Assembly: GCF_003944715.1 (NCBI RefSeq)
Contig: NZ_RWIT01000003.1
Span: 248,001-312,000 of the forward strand
Length of the DNA: 64,000 nt
Origin: Hymenobacter rigui
Lineage (GTDB): Bacteria > Bacteroidota > Bacteroidia > Cytophagales > Hymenobacteraceae
Direction of reading: 5' to 3'
Part shown: positions 14,661 to 23,583 of the stretch, piece by piece
Numbering within the stretch: position 1 is the first letter of the stretch
Layout: the number at the start of each line of letters is the position of its first letter
Notes under the pieces: generated by a model
The model's database searches: none
Told to the model about the DNA's origin: nothing
What the model saw: the letters and a program-made list of their open reading frames with translations, nothing else
Made by a program: the position numbers and the translations under genes

Positions 14661-16838
14661 TTATTTGCCGTACGGATTCACGCCCATGTTATAGAAGGCG
14701 AAGGACCAGACGTCGGCCCACTCCTCAATCTGGAGCTTGGTGCTTTTGCCCGCGCCGTGGCCGGCATTCACATCCACCCGGATGAGTTGGGGCTTGGAAC
14801 CGTTGTTGGCTTCCTGCAGAGCGGCGGCAAACTTGAAGGAGTGCGCCGGCACTACCCGGTCGTCGTGGTCGGCGGTGGTAATCATGGTGGCGGGGTAGGC
14901 AGCCGGCTTCAGGTTGTGCAGGGGCGAGAACTTGTACAGGTTCTGAAACTGCGCGTAGTTGTCACTGGTGCCATACTCGGGGGCCCAGTTCCAGCCGATG
15001 GTGAATTTCTGGTAGCGCAGCATGTCCATCACACCCACGGCGGGGAAGGCCACGCCGCACAGGTCGGGGCGCTGGGTCATGGTGGCGCCTACCAGCAGGC
15101 CGCCGTTGGAGCCGCCGGCCATGGCCAGCTTCTCGGTGCTGGTGTAGCCCTGCACTTTCAGATATTCAGCGGCGGCAATAAAGTCGTCGAACACGTTCTG
15201 CTTGTTGGGCGTCATACCGGCCTGGTGCCACTTTTCGCCATACTCACCGCCGCCCCGTAGGTTCGGAATAGCCAGCACGCCGCCGTTTTCCAACCACAGC
15301 ATGCGGGCCACCGAGAAGCCCGGCGTAAGCGAGATGTTAAAGCCGCCGTAGGCATACAGATACGTAGGGTTCTGTCCGTCCAGCTTCACGCCTTTCTTGT
15401 GGACGATGAACATGGGCACCTTCGTACCGTCCTTGCTCTTGTAAAACACCTGGGTGGTTACGTAATCCGCCGGCTTCACATCCACGCTCGGGGCCCGGAA
15501 CACGGTGCTGGTATTGGTGGCCAGGTTGTACTTGTAAATGGTGGTCGGGTAGGTAAACGAGGTGAAGGCATAGTACAGCTCCTTGGAATCCCGCTTGCCC
15601 CCGAAGCCCGAGGCCGTACCGATGGCCGGCAGCGCTACATCGTGCTTGAACTCGCCTTTCTCGGTGTATACTTTAATCAGGCTGCTGGCGTCCTTCAAGT
15701 ACGAGGCCACCAGGTAGCCGCCCACGTGGTCCACGCCTTCCAGCTTCTGCTCGGTTTCGGGCAGCACCTCTTTCCAGTTGGCCTCCTGGGGCTTTTTCGG
15801 GTCGATGAGCACCACGCGGTAGTTGGGCGCTTTGTAGTTGGTTTGCACCAGCAGGCTGCCGCCCACGTTGCCGATTACCGAGTTGTTGTCCTCGTAGCTG
15901 TTGATGATGGGCGTGAAGCTGTTAGCCTGCTTGGGGTCGGTCAGGTCGCGCACCAGCAGGCGGTTGCCATCGGCTTTGCCGTCGGTGAGGTAGAGCACCA
16001 GAAACCGCTCGTCCTCGGTGGTGCCCACGGTGCGGAAGCCCAGCGCCATCTTGTGGTCTTCGTACACCAACTTATCCTGGCTCTGGGGATTGCCGAGTTG
16101 GTGGTAGTACACCTTGTGGTACTCATTTTTGCCGGAAAGCTGGTTCTGGCCGGCCTTGGGCGCATCGTAGCGGCTGTAGAAGAAGCCGTCCTTGTACCAG
16201 GCCGCCCCCGATACCTTCACCCACTGCAGCTCATCCGTGAGGGGCTGGCGGGTTTTCAGGTCCAGCACTTTCAGCTGCTGCCAGTCGGAGCCGCCGCCGC
16301 TGGTGGCATAGGCCATGTGGCGGTGGTCGTTGGAGAAGTAGGTGCCCATCAGGGCGGTGGTACCATCGGCCGAGAACTTGTTGGGGTCGAGCAGCAGATC
16401 CGGCTGACCTTCCTGCCCATCCTGCTGAGTGTAGAGCACTGCCTGGTTCTGCAGGCCATCGTTCTTGCTGAAATACAGCTGATTGCCTTCCTGCTGCGGG
16501 ATACCAAACCGCTCGTAGTTCCACATTTTGGTGAGTCGCTCCCGGATTTTGTCGCGGAACGGAATCTGCTCCAGGTAGCCGAAGGTGACTTTATTCTCGG
16601 CCGTTACCCAGGCTTTGGTATCGGGCGAGTCCAGGTCTTCAAGCCAACGGTACGGGTCGGCCACCACAGTGCCGAAATAATCGTCCTTCTGATCGGTTTT
16701 TTTGGTTTGCGGGTATTGCACGGAAGCGGAGGTGGAAGTAGAAACGGCAGTAGGGGCCGCGGCCGGGGCCTGCGACTGAGTGGAGCGGCACGAAGCCAGC
16801 GCCACCAGGGCTACTACGGGAAACGCAAGTTTTTGCAT
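14661..16838 (-). CDS. prolyl oligopeptidase family serine peptidase (S9A), lipoprotein
   Basis: A 725-aa secreted peptidase that cleaves after proline in short peptides. The N-terminus MQKLAFPVVALVALASCRST has a lipobox with Cys17, so it is probably anchored in the envelope. A beta-propeller (about 60-430) is followed by the alpha/beta-hydrolase domain. The catalytic triad is intact: Ser577 in GGSNGG, Asp in TADHDDRVVP near 659-660, and His694 in NAGHGAG. The N-terminal motif DPYRWLEDLDSP is characteristic. Likely role: periplasmic digestion of peptides. Confidence 0.95.
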   Translation of the reverse strand: MQKLAFPVVALVALASCRSTQSQAPAAAPTAVSTSTSASVQYPQTKKTDQKDDYFGTVVADPYRWLEDLDSPDTKAWVTAENKVTFGYLEQIPFRDKIRERLTKMWNYERFGIPQQEGNQLYFSKNDGLQNQAVLYTQQDGQEGQPDLLLDPNKFSADGTTALMGTYFSNDHRHMAYATSGGGSDWQQLKVLDLKTRQPLTDELQWVKVSGAAWYKDGFFYSRYDAPKAGQNQLSGKNEYHKVYYHQLGNPQSQDKLVYEDHKMALGFRTVGTTEDERFLVLYLTDGKADGNRLLVRDLTDPKQANSFTPIINSYEDNNSVIGNVGGSLLVQTNYKAPNYRVVLIDPKKPQEANWKEVLPETEQKLEGVDHVGGYLVASYLKDASSLIKVYTEKGEFKHDVALPAIGTASGFGGKRDSKELYYAFTSFTYPTTIYKYNLATNTSTVFRAPSVDVKPADYVTTQVFYKSKDGTKVPMFIVHKKGVKLDGQNPTYLYAYGGFNISLTPGFSVARMLWLENGGVLAIPNLRGGGEYGEKWHQAGMTPNKQNVFDDFIAAAEYLKVQGYTSTEKLAMAGGSNGGLLVGATMTQRPDLCGVAFPAVGVMDMLRYQKFTIGWNWAPEYGTSDNYAQFQNLYKFSPLHNLKPAAYPATMITTADHDDRVVPAHSFKFAAALQEANNGSKPQLIRVDVNAGHGAGKSTKLQIEEWADVWSFAFYNMGVNPYGK

Positions 16839-17006
16839 GGGGTGGGAATAGCGGGGAAGGGCCGAAGATAGTTGACACTCACCGCAGATTAGCCTTTCTG
16901 CCCGACTCTTTCACTCTCCTTCCTCGCTGGTCACGCGTTGATGTAGCCACATTAAATTTAATTAAGAACTTTTCTAAATAAAATTCCTGGTGTTCCTTTG
17001 CATCAC

Positions 17007-17023
17007 TTTAGACCGATTCTAAA
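17007..17023. promoter_or_regulatory. candidate iron-responsive operator TTTAGA-N5-TCTAAA
   Basis: Perfect 6-bp arms with a 5-nt spacer, 13 bp before the receptor start codon at 17036. A near-consensus -7 element (TTCCTTTG, 16993-17000) lies just upstream, which puts the palindrome at the expected transcription start, where a repressor would block initiation. Binding by a Fur- or DtxR-type protein is inferred. Confidence 0.5.
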
Positions 17024-17035
17024 CAAATACACACC

Positions 17036-19498
17036 ATGTTGAATCTTCGCTTCCTGGGCCTGACTTCTACCGTGCTGGCGTGCGCCCTTTCGGTGCAGGC
17101 GCAACAAAACGCTGCCATCCGGGGCCGCGTTACTACTTCCGATGGCAGCCCGGCCGAAGCCGTAACCGTAGGGTTGAAGGGGCGCAGCCAGGGAGCCATT
17201 ACAAACAACAAAGGTGAGTATGTGATTGAGCGGGTCCGGCCCGGGCAGTACACGCTGGTGATTTCGGCGGTGGGCCTCAAAAGCGAGGAGAAGGCCGTGA
17301 CGGTGGAACCTGGCCAGAGTGCTACGGTGGATTTCGCGCTGACTGAAAACGCCCAGCAACTCAAGGAAGTAGTTATCAGCGGCAACCGCACCAATAAGTT
17401 CAACCGCCCGAATAGCGTAGACGTGAACAAGATGCCACTCAGCAACCTGGAAAACCCGCAGGTGTACGCCACCGTGGGTAAGGAGTTGCTGACGGAGCAG
17501 CTGGTATTCACCGTGGACGATGCCACCCGCAACGTGCCTGGCCTGCAGAAAATGTGGGACGCTACCGGCCGGGGCGGCGACGGGGGGGCTTTTTACGCCT
17601 CACGGGGCTTTGTGGTATCGAGCCAGCTGCGTAACGGCGTGGCGGGCAACGTAACCGGCGACATTGACGCGGCCAACCTGGAAAAGCTGGAGGTTATCAA
17701 AGGTCCCTCCGCTACGCTGTTCGGCTCGGCTCTGACTTCGTACGGCGGCCTGCTCAACCGCGTGACGAAGAAACCCCAGGATACGTTTGGGGGCGAGGCC
17801 ACGGTAGCGGCCGGCAGCTACGGCTTCCACCGCGTATCGGCCGACGTGAACCTGGTGGACCAGAACACGCCCACCGATCAGCCCAAAACGCTGGCGTTCC
17901 GCCTGAACACGGCCCACACCTACGAGGACAACTTCCAGAACAAGGGCTATACCGGCTTCAACAAGAACCTGGCGGTGGCGCCTAGCCTGCAGTGGCGCCC
18001 CTCCGACCGGCTGACGGTGAACCTGGACGCCGAAATCTATAAAGGCCGGGGCGTGGGCAAGCAGATTATCTTCTTCTACTTCCCTTCTGCCCAACTCGGC
18101 TTTGACCGTGCCGATAAGGCTCCGCTGGATTACCGGCAGTCGTACATTGGGGAAGGGCTGGTGCAGGACTCGCGCAGCACTAACCTGTTTGGGCAGGTAC
18201 AGTACCGCATTTCGCCCGGCTTCACTTCCACCACCTACCTCACCAGCAGCCACAGCTTTTCCAACGGTGCGGGCCCGTACTTCTACCTGAACCCGGCCGA
18301 TACCATTACCAAAGCGGTTACCCTGTCGCGCGCCGACCAATCAACCCAAAACAGCCAGCGGCAGATTTGGGAGGTCCAGCAGTTGTTCAACGGGGATTTC
18401 AACATCGGCAATCTGCGCAACCGGGTGGTATTCGGCCTGGATTTCCTGCGCATTGATGCCGACGTGAACTTCCTGGGCGGAGGCTTCGATGCCGTGCCGG
18501 TGGTAAATGTGCCGGGCTACAACTACCGCACGTTCAACGGCACCAGCCTGGCCGCGCTGTACGCCAAAACGCCGCCGGCTCACTACTTGGTTACCACTAA
18601 GTCGAACACGTACAGCGCCTTCTTCTCGGATGTGCTGAACCTGACCGACAAGCTGAGCCTGCTGGCCGCCCTGCGCCTCGACCACTTCGACAACAAAGGC
18701 GGCATCTATTACGGCGCCAACCAGGCGTACTCGCAAACGGCACTATCCCCGAAATTTGGGGTGGTGTACCAGCCGGTGAAAGACCGGGTGGCAGTATTTG
18801 CCAACTATCAGAACAGCTTCAAGAACCCCACCGACGGTGCCTACCTTGATGTAAACAGCCAGACACGGACCGCTAAAGTAGAACAGGCTAACCAGTGGGA
18901 AGGCGGCGTGAAGCTGGACGCGGCCGGGGGCCGGGTTAGCGCCACGGTCAGCTACTACGATATTCAGGTGCAGGATTTGCTGCGCTCCACGCCTGTGCCG
19001 GACAGCGCCCCGGGGGCCAACGACGGTATTCCGAACGCGCAAACCCAGAACGGCACCCAGCTGAGCCGGGGTGTGGAGCTGAACCTGACGGCCAACCCCG
19101 TAGCGGGCCTGAATATGGTGGCTGGATTCGCCTACAACCACTCAGAGTGGAAGAATGCCAGCGAAATAGAAAACGGCCGCCGCCCCAACACGGCCTCCTC
19201 GCCGTACCTGGCCAACGCCTGGGTGAGCTACCGCCAGCCCGAAGGCGTGCTGAAGGGCCTGGGCGCGGGATTCGGGGGCAACTACGCCAGCGAAAACCGT
19301 ATTCAAAACACCACTCTGAACGTATTTACGCTGCCCAGCTACACCGTTCTGAACGCCTCCGTGTTCTACGACCAGCCCAAATACCGCATTTCGGCCAAGG
19401 TGGACAACCTCACCGACAAGCAGTACTGGACCGGCTACACCACTATGAACCCACAGAAGCTGCGCAGTATCATCGGCAGCGTTTCGTACAAGTTCTAA
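17036..19498 (+). CDS. TonB-dependent siderophore-type receptor
   Basis: An 820-aa outer-membrane receptor. Signal peptide MLNLRFLGLTSTVLACALSVQAQ; carboxypeptidase-like domain about 27-105 (AIRGRVTTSDGSPAEAVTVG); TonB-box-like LKEVVISGN near 112; plug with RNVPGLQ and YASRGFVVSSQLRNGVAGNV then LEVIKGPSATLFG, the pattern of FhuE/FoxA-like siderophore receptors; barrel with a C-terminal aromatic SVSYKF. The following gene encodes a PepSY membrane protein, a frequent partner in iron acquisition. The exact siderophore is unknown. Confidence 0.92.
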   Translation: MLNLRFLGLTSTVLACALSVQAQQNAAIRGRVTTSDGSPAEAVTVGLKGRSQGAITNNKGEYVIERVRPGQYTLVISAVGLKSEEKAVTVEPGQSATVDFALTENAQQLKEVVISGNRTNKFNRPNSVDVNKMPLSNLENPQVYATVGKELLTEQLVFTVDDATRNVPGLQKMWDATGRGGDGGAFYASRGFVVSSQLRNGVAGNVTGDIDAANLEKLEVIKGPSATLFGSALTSYGGLLNRVTKKPQDTFGGEATVAAGSYGFHRVSADVNLVDQNTPTDQPKTLAFRLNTAHTYEDNFQNKGYTGFNKNLAVAPSLQWRPSDRLTVNLDAEIYKGRGVGKQIIFFYFPSAQLGFDRADKAPLDYRQSYIGEGLVQDSRSTNLFGQVQYRISPGFTSTTYLTSSHSFSNGAGPYFYLNPADTITKAVTLSRADQSTQNSQRQIWEVQQLFNGDFNIGNLRNRVVFGLDFLRIDADVNFLGGGFDAVPVVNVPGYNYRTFNGTSLAALYAKTPPAHYLVTTKSNTYSAFFSDVLNLTDKLSLLAALRLDHFDNKGGIYYGANQAYSQTALSPKFGVVYQPVKDRVAVFANYQNSFKNPTDGAYLDVNSQTRTAKVEQANQWEGGVKLDAAGGRVSATVSYYDIQVQDLLRSTPVPDSAPGANDGIPNAQTQNGTQLSRGVELNLTANPVAGLNMVAGFAYNHSEWKNASEIENGRRPNTASSPYLANAWVSYRQPEGVLKGLGAGFGGNYASENRIQNTTLNVFTLPSYTVLNASVFYDQPKYRISAKVDNLTDKQYWTGYTTMNPQKLRSIIGSVSYKF

Positions 19499-19507
19499 AT
19501 CTTACAA

Positions 19508-19588
19508 CTGTCATTCCGAGCGAAGCGAAGAATCTGGGTTTGTCTTCTGATAATCACCTCAGATTCCTCGCTTCGCTCGGAATGACAG
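19508..19588. repeat. REP-like palindrome (GTCATTCCGAGCG type)
   Basis: Arms of 29 bp at 19508-19536 and 19560-19588, one mismatch, 23-nt loop, between the receptor and the PepSY gene. Same general type as 20784-20814 and 59489-59577: a GTCAT start, then GAGC, then a GAAG core. Confidence 0.85.
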
Positions 19589-19607
19589 GCGTTCTTGCTT
19601 TGCACCC

Positions 19608-20747
19608 ATGAGCACGTTCAAGAAAACCGTCGGGAAGCTGCACCTGTGGCTGGGGCTGGCCTCGGGGCTGATTGTGTTCATCGTGAGTCTAACGGGGGCC
19701 CTGTTCGTATTTCAGGACGATATCCGGGACCTGACGGAACCGTGGCGCAAGGTAGAAGCCCAAGCCACCGCGCCGGTACTGCCTTCGCAGCTGCAGGCCG
19801 CAGCGCTTGCCCGGCACCCGGGCGTGGATGCCGCTTCCACCTGGGTCACGTATTTCGGGCCGGAGCGCTCGGCCACGGTGTTTTTCACCGATAAAAGCGG
19901 CGCGCCCACGCAGGTGTACCTGAACCCCTACACCGGCCGGGTGCTGCACGAGTTGGATTTGCGCACACACTTCTTCACCATCGTGCAGGAAATTCACATG
20001 CACCTGCTGCTGCCCGAGGCGGTGGCGAAGTGGGTGGTAGGCGGCGGCGTGAGCGTGTTTGTGGTGATGCTGCTCACGGGCCTGGTGCTGTGGTGGCCCA
20101 AGCGCAAGCAGGAACGAAAACAGCGCTTCACCATCAAGTGGGGAGCCCGCTGGCGGCGCGTGAACTATGATTTGCACAACGTGCTGGGCTTCTACGCGGC
20201 CAGCATCGGGCTGGTGCTGGCGCTATCGGGGCTGTTTATGCTGTATCCGTGGCTGTTGGAGCCGCTGGTGCTGGCGGTGGATGGCGGCCGGCCGGCTCCG
20301 CAGGAAATCATGAAAACCAAGCTCGATACGCTGCAGTCCGCTACCGCCACCGTCCAGCCCCTGCCCGATATCGTGTACCGCACGGCGCGCCGCCTCTCCC
20401 CCACCCACGAGATGATTCTGCTGGGTCCCACCGGCATGGGCAAAGACCCCGCCTTCTGCTGGACCTACCAGAAAGCCCTGCACTACTATCACCGCGACGA
20501 GTACGCCTTCCACCCGGTATCAGGCCAGCTGCTGGAAACCCGCTTCCACAACAGCAAAAGCGCCGGCACCAAGCTCTCCGATATGAACTACGACCTGCAC
20601 GTGGGCCAGATCCTAGGCTTCGGCGGCAAGCTCGTGGCCTTTCTGGTGAGCCTGATCTGCGCCAGCCTACCCGTCACCGGCACCATCATCTGGTGGGGCC
20701 GCCGAAACAAAACCAAGAAGAAGAAGCCGCGGCTGCAGGCGGTGTAG
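19608..20747 (+). CDS. PepSY-associated membrane protein, iron uptake partner
   Basis: A 379-aa inner-membrane protein of the PepSY_TM (PiuB-like) family. TM helices lie near residues 15-35, 140-162, 195-220 and 340-362. Signature stretches are KLHLWLGLASGLIVFIVSLT at the start, TVQEIHMHLLLPE, and NYDLHVGQILGFGGKLVAF near the end, with conserved His residues that may bind haem or metal. The family is tied to reduction or processing of ferric siderophores at the inner membrane. It lies 109 bp after the receptor and is probably co-regulated with it, although a REP-like hairpin separates them. Confidence 0.92.
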   Translation: MSTFKKTVGKLHLWLGLASGLIVFIVSLTGALFVFQDDIRDLTEPWRKVEAQATAPVLPSQLQAAALARHPGVDAASTWVTYFGPERSATVFFTDKSGAPTQVYLNPYTGRVLHELDLRTHFFTIVQEIHMHLLLPEAVAKWVVGGGVSVFVVMLLTGLVLWWPKRKQERKQRFTIKWGARWRRVNYDLHNVLGFYAASIGLVLALSGLFMLYPWLLEPLVLAVDGGRPAPQEIMKTKLDTLQSATATVQPLPDIVYRTARRLSPTHEMILLGPTGMGKDPAFCWTYQKALHYYHRDEYAFHPVSGQLLETRFHNSKSAGTKLSDMNYDLHVGQILGFGGKLVAFLVSLICASLPVTGTIIWWGRRNKTKKKKPRLQAV

Positions 20748-20783
20748 TTCTGATTCAGCTGGACTTTTCAGGTATACATCAGG

Positions 20784-20814
20784 CCGTCATGCTGAGCTTG
20801 TCGAAGCATGACGG
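20784..20814 (+). terminator. REP-like hairpin terminator after the PepSY gene
   Basis: Arms CCGTCATGCT and AGCATGACGG with an 11-nt loop (GAGCTTGTCGA), followed by TCTTTT. Doubles as terminator and member of the GTCAT palindrome type. Confidence 0.7.
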
Positions 20815-20839
20815 TCTTTTGTCCTTTTTATGCAGCTCT

Positions 20840-21523
20840 CTACATCCGCCCCACCTTCGGAATCACCTGAATCAGGAAGCGTTTGTTGTCGCCTTCTCGG
20901 CGGCCGGTGTAACGGCCGGTGCCGTAGAAGCCGCTGCCGCCGATGATGAGCTCGATGCTGCGGTCCTGGCTGAAGTTGAGGTTATTCTGCTTCCAGAGGT
21001 TGAGCAGGTTGAGGGCCCGGCGGTAGCTGAGCTGGTAGGTAGCCTGCTCCTCGCGCTGGTTGCGCGGGTCGCCCTGAGGGTAGCGGGCGGCCATGCCTTC
21101 CACAATCACTAGGTAGCGCACGTTCTGGCCCTGGTTGGTGGCGCTGAGGCTGCGCAGCCGCTCCCGCAGCAGCTGGCCGGCCTGCAGCAGCGCCGGTTTG
21201 TAGCTGTCCTGAATTTCGTCGCGGCCGGCTTTGAACTGCACATTCAGCTTCAGCTCGTACCGCTCGTTCTGGGGGTCGTAGCGGAAGTAGCGCCCCTCCA
21301 GTCGCCGCAGCGACTCCCGGATGCGGGTAATCTGCTCCAGCTCGATGGCCTTGGCTTTCAGCTCGCCGTTGGCCTGCTTTAGCTCCCCTTCCCGGTCCTT
21401 GAACAGCTTGAAGCTGTACACGAACAGCACCAGCATCACCACAAACAAGGACGTCATCAGGTCCACGTAACTGGGCCAGAAGAAGTCGTTGCTTTGGCGT
21501 TTGTTGGAGGTGGTGTTATTCAT
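20840..21523 (-). CDS. MotB/OmpA/ZorB-like motor-stator subunit
   Basis: A 227-aa single-pass membrane protein. The N-terminal segment FFWPSYVDLMTSLFVVMLVL (residues 14-33) carries the DxMT motif of MotB-type proteins, with Asp21 as the candidate proton or ion-binding residue. A coiled coil (about 40-80) leads to an OmpA-like peptidoglycan-binding domain: NVQFKAGRDEIQD, VIVEGMAA, and YQLSYRRALNLLNLW, where the LSxxRA element is typical. The domain is somewhat divergent. It pairs with the MotA-like protein encoded upstream in the same strand order. No flagellar or gliding genes are nearby. Resembles ZorB of Zorya systems in layout. Confidence 0.85.
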   Translation of the reverse strand: MNNTTSNKRQSNDFFWPSYVDLMTSLFVVMLVLFVYSFKLFKDREGELKQANGELKAKAIELEQITRIRESLRRLEGRYFRYDPQNERYELKLNVQFKAGRDEIQDSYKPALLQAGQLLRERLRSLSATNQGQNVRYLVIVEGMAARYPQGDPRNQREEQATYQLSYRRALNLLNLWKQNNLNFSQDRSIELIIGGSGFYGTGRYTGRREGDNKRFLIQVIPKVGRM

Positions 21524-21540
21524 GGAAAGGAAATTAATTA

Positions 21541-21689
21541 GGGCTAGAAGCTAGTTCCCCTCCTTGGAAAGGAGGGGTTAGGGGTGGTTGATTGTGTGTC
21601 AGGACGATTACTAAAGCTAGCGAGTCGTTCAACGGATCAACCACCCCTAATCCCTCCTTTCCAAGGAGGGGAACTAGCTTCTAGCCCTA
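21541..21689. repeat. cluster palindrome copy A
   Basis: Inverted repeat with arms of about 52 bp (21541-21592 and 21637-21689) containing CCCCTCCTTGGAAAGGAGGG and its complement, around a variable centre. Lies between the MotB-like gene and the 2-TM miniprotein gene. Confidence 0.95.
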
Positions 21690-21709
21690 GCTCATATCAT
21701 CTGTCACAA

Positions 21710-21916
21710 TCATGGACCTTCTCCCACAAGAACCAAAATCCATACTATCAGAGTAGGCCAGAGCACAACCAAAAAAATAAATGCTACGATCCGCGAGAGC
21801 ATTTTAATCCAGTGTCTACTTGGCGAACGAAGGAATAGAAAACGAAAAGCGGCCGCTATGATAGCGAGGTAAAGAACCCCGACTACAACAAAAAGCACAA
21901 TAGTCGAGATAGGCAT
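21710..21916 (-). CDS. two-TM membrane miniprotein, 68 aa
   Basis: MPISTIVLFVVVGVLYLAII forms TM1 and VAFIFLVVLWPTLIVWILVL forms TM2, joined by a basic loop (FLRSPSRHWIKMLSRI). It sits 32 bp downstream of the MotA-like gene and before the repeat that precedes the MotB-like gene. Its base composition is more AT-rich than its neighbours. It could be a small accessory subunit of the motor complex, or an unrelated insertion; no family is recognised. Confidence 0.65.
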   Translation of the reverse strand: MPISTIVLFVVVGVLYLAIIAAAFRFLFLRSPSRHWIKMLSRIVAFIFLVVLWPTLIVWILVLVGEGP

Positions 21917-21948
21917 ACAGTACGGTGGCGTTAACGTAAGCCGAGGAT

Positions 21949-23409
21949 TTACTGCGGCTTTACCCCGCCAAACAGCTTATCCATAAACCGCTGGAAACGG
22001 TTCTTGGATGTGGCTTTCACCAGTACCGTGTTTAAGTTAGACAGCTCCGCCAGCAGCTTGGCCTGAATCTGGGAATCGACTTCCACTTTGCGCAGGAGCT
22101 CGCGCTGGGTGGCCGTCACGTCGCGGCTGAGGTCGGCTTGCTGGACGTTGAGGTTCTGGAAGGGCTCCAGCTGTTTCAGCAGCTTCTCGAAGACGTTGTC
22201 GGCGTTGAGCTTTTCGAAATACTGCTGCCACTTCTCGTAGGCCAGTTGGGCCTGCCGCTCGTTGTAGGCCAGGCGCTTGTTCATCACGTCGGCGAGGCCC
22301 ACGCCGGCCTGGTCGATGTGCTGCTCGGCGCGGTCCTTGAGGTTGCGCAGCTCCAGTTGGTGCTTCTGGAAGAAATCCAGCATCAGCTGCACCGAGTTGT
22401 TATTGCCGCCGATGTACTGGCCCAGGTCGTTAATGCCCTTTTCGAAGCCCCGCAGCCGGTCCAGAATACTGTTCACGGCCTCGGCCGAGTGGTAGCCGCT
22501 CTGCAGCATCTCGTTGAGGCGCTGCTGGTAGCCGGTGAAGGCGCTGAACATTTCCGCCGACTCGCGCACCTTCTCAAACACCAGGATGTTGGCCGCCGCC
22601 ATCTTGTCGTATCCGATGGTATCGAGGCGCTCCAGGAAGTCGCTCTGCACCCGGATGTTCTGCGTCACCTTCTCCATGAGCGGGTTGAACAGCTCCACTT
22701 GGCCCACAAACTGCTGGTTGAACGCATCGAGCACCGACTTGAGGTTGGTGAGCGAGCTGGCCATATCGGCGTGCAGCACCGGCAGCAGGCGGGCCTGCAG
22801 GAAGGTGTAATACTGGTTCTGGAGCCGGTCGAGCTGGTGGCGGGCCTGGCGCAGCACGCCGTTGCCGAGCAGCGTGAGCAGCAGCCCCACGAAGGAGCCC
22901 GTCATGGCAATAAGCACGCCGGTGAGGAAGGGCGTCAGCGCGTTTTCATCCGACACCCCGTTGCGGGCAATGCCCACGAGGCCCAGAATCACGCCCAGAA
23001 ACGTACCCAGCAACCCCAGGTACAACGGCGTAGCCACCTCGGCCTGCACTGCATTGTCCAGCACCTCGCTCTGCCGCTCCGAAATGTCCTTCAGAATGCC
23101 AAAATCGGCCGCCGCACCCTTGTTGTGGCGCAGGTAGTCGTTGGTATCGAGCAGGATTTCCTGGAACTCGGGCGAGGCGTTTTCGGCCTTGAGCAGGTTG
23201 GAGGCGAAGGATTCGGGCGGGGCGTCGGCGGCGTATTCGGGCAGGTCGCGGCCGTCGGGCAGCACAATGCGGTGCTCCACGCGCAGGCTTTCCTTGGGCG
23301 GATACAGCACGGCCAGTCGCCGGGCATTGGCCCGCGTCCGCAGAAACGTGCGAATCTGCAGCCCCACCACCACGGTCACCACCAGAACTTCGAGGATGAT
23401 TTCAAGCAT
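21949..23409 (-). CDS. MotA/TolQ/ExbB/ZorA-like proton-channel protein with coiled-coil tail
   Basis: A 486-aa membrane protein. TM1 lies at 3-18; the MotA/TolQ/ExbB-type pair lies at 127-147 (TPLYLGLLGTFLGVILGLVG) and 161-185 (FLTGVLIAMTGSFVGLLLTL), with the family Gly/Thr pattern. The C-terminal ~300 residues are predicted alpha-helical and coiled-coil, projecting into the cytoplasm. A short MotA core with a long cytoplasmic helical tail is the layout of ZorA rather than of flagellar MotA, which has a compact cytoplasmic loop instead. Its partner is the MotB-like protein. Presumed function: pentameric ion-driven motor coupling membrane potential to an envelope task. Confidence 0.85.
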   Translation of the reverse strand: MLEIILEVLVVTVVVGLQIRTFLRTRANARRLAVLYPPKESLRVEHRIVLPDGRDLPEYAADAPPESFASNLLKAENASPEFQEILLDTNDYLRHNKGAAADFGILKDISERQSEVLDNAVQAEVATPLYLGLLGTFLGVILGLVGIARNGVSDENALTPFLTGVLIAMTGSFVGLLLTLLGNGVLRQARHQLDRLQNQYYTFLQARLLPVLHADMASSLTNLKSVLDAFNQQFVGQVELFNPLMEKVTQNIRVQSDFLERLDTIGYDKMAAANILVFEKVRESAEMFSAFTGYQQRLNEMLQSGYHSAEAVNSILDRLRGFEKGINDLGQYIGGNNNSVQLMLDFFQKHQLELRNLKDRAEQHIDQAGVGLADVMNKRLAYNERQAQLAYEKWQQYFEKLNADNVFEKLLKQLEPFQNLNVQQADLSRDVTATQRELLRKVEVDSQIQAKLLAELSNLNTVLVKATSKNRFQRFMDKLFGGVKPQ

Positions 23410-23432
23410 AAGGCTACGAAGCTACGCGCTAG

Positions 23433-23573
23433 AAACTAGTTCCCCTCCTTGGAAAGGAGGGGTTAGGGGTGGTTGACTTTACGTCAGAACGGTATTTAGA
23501 GCTAACTCTAGTACCGTTCAACGAGTATCAACCACCCCCAACCCCTCCTTTCCAAGGAGGGGAACTAGCTTTT
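23433..23573. repeat. cluster palindrome copy B
   Basis: Arms 23433-23476 and 23528-23573, same core as copy A with small differences, between the Pro/Ala-rich membrane protein gene and the MotA-like gene. Confidence 0.95.
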
Positions 23574-23583
23574 AGCTGTTTAG

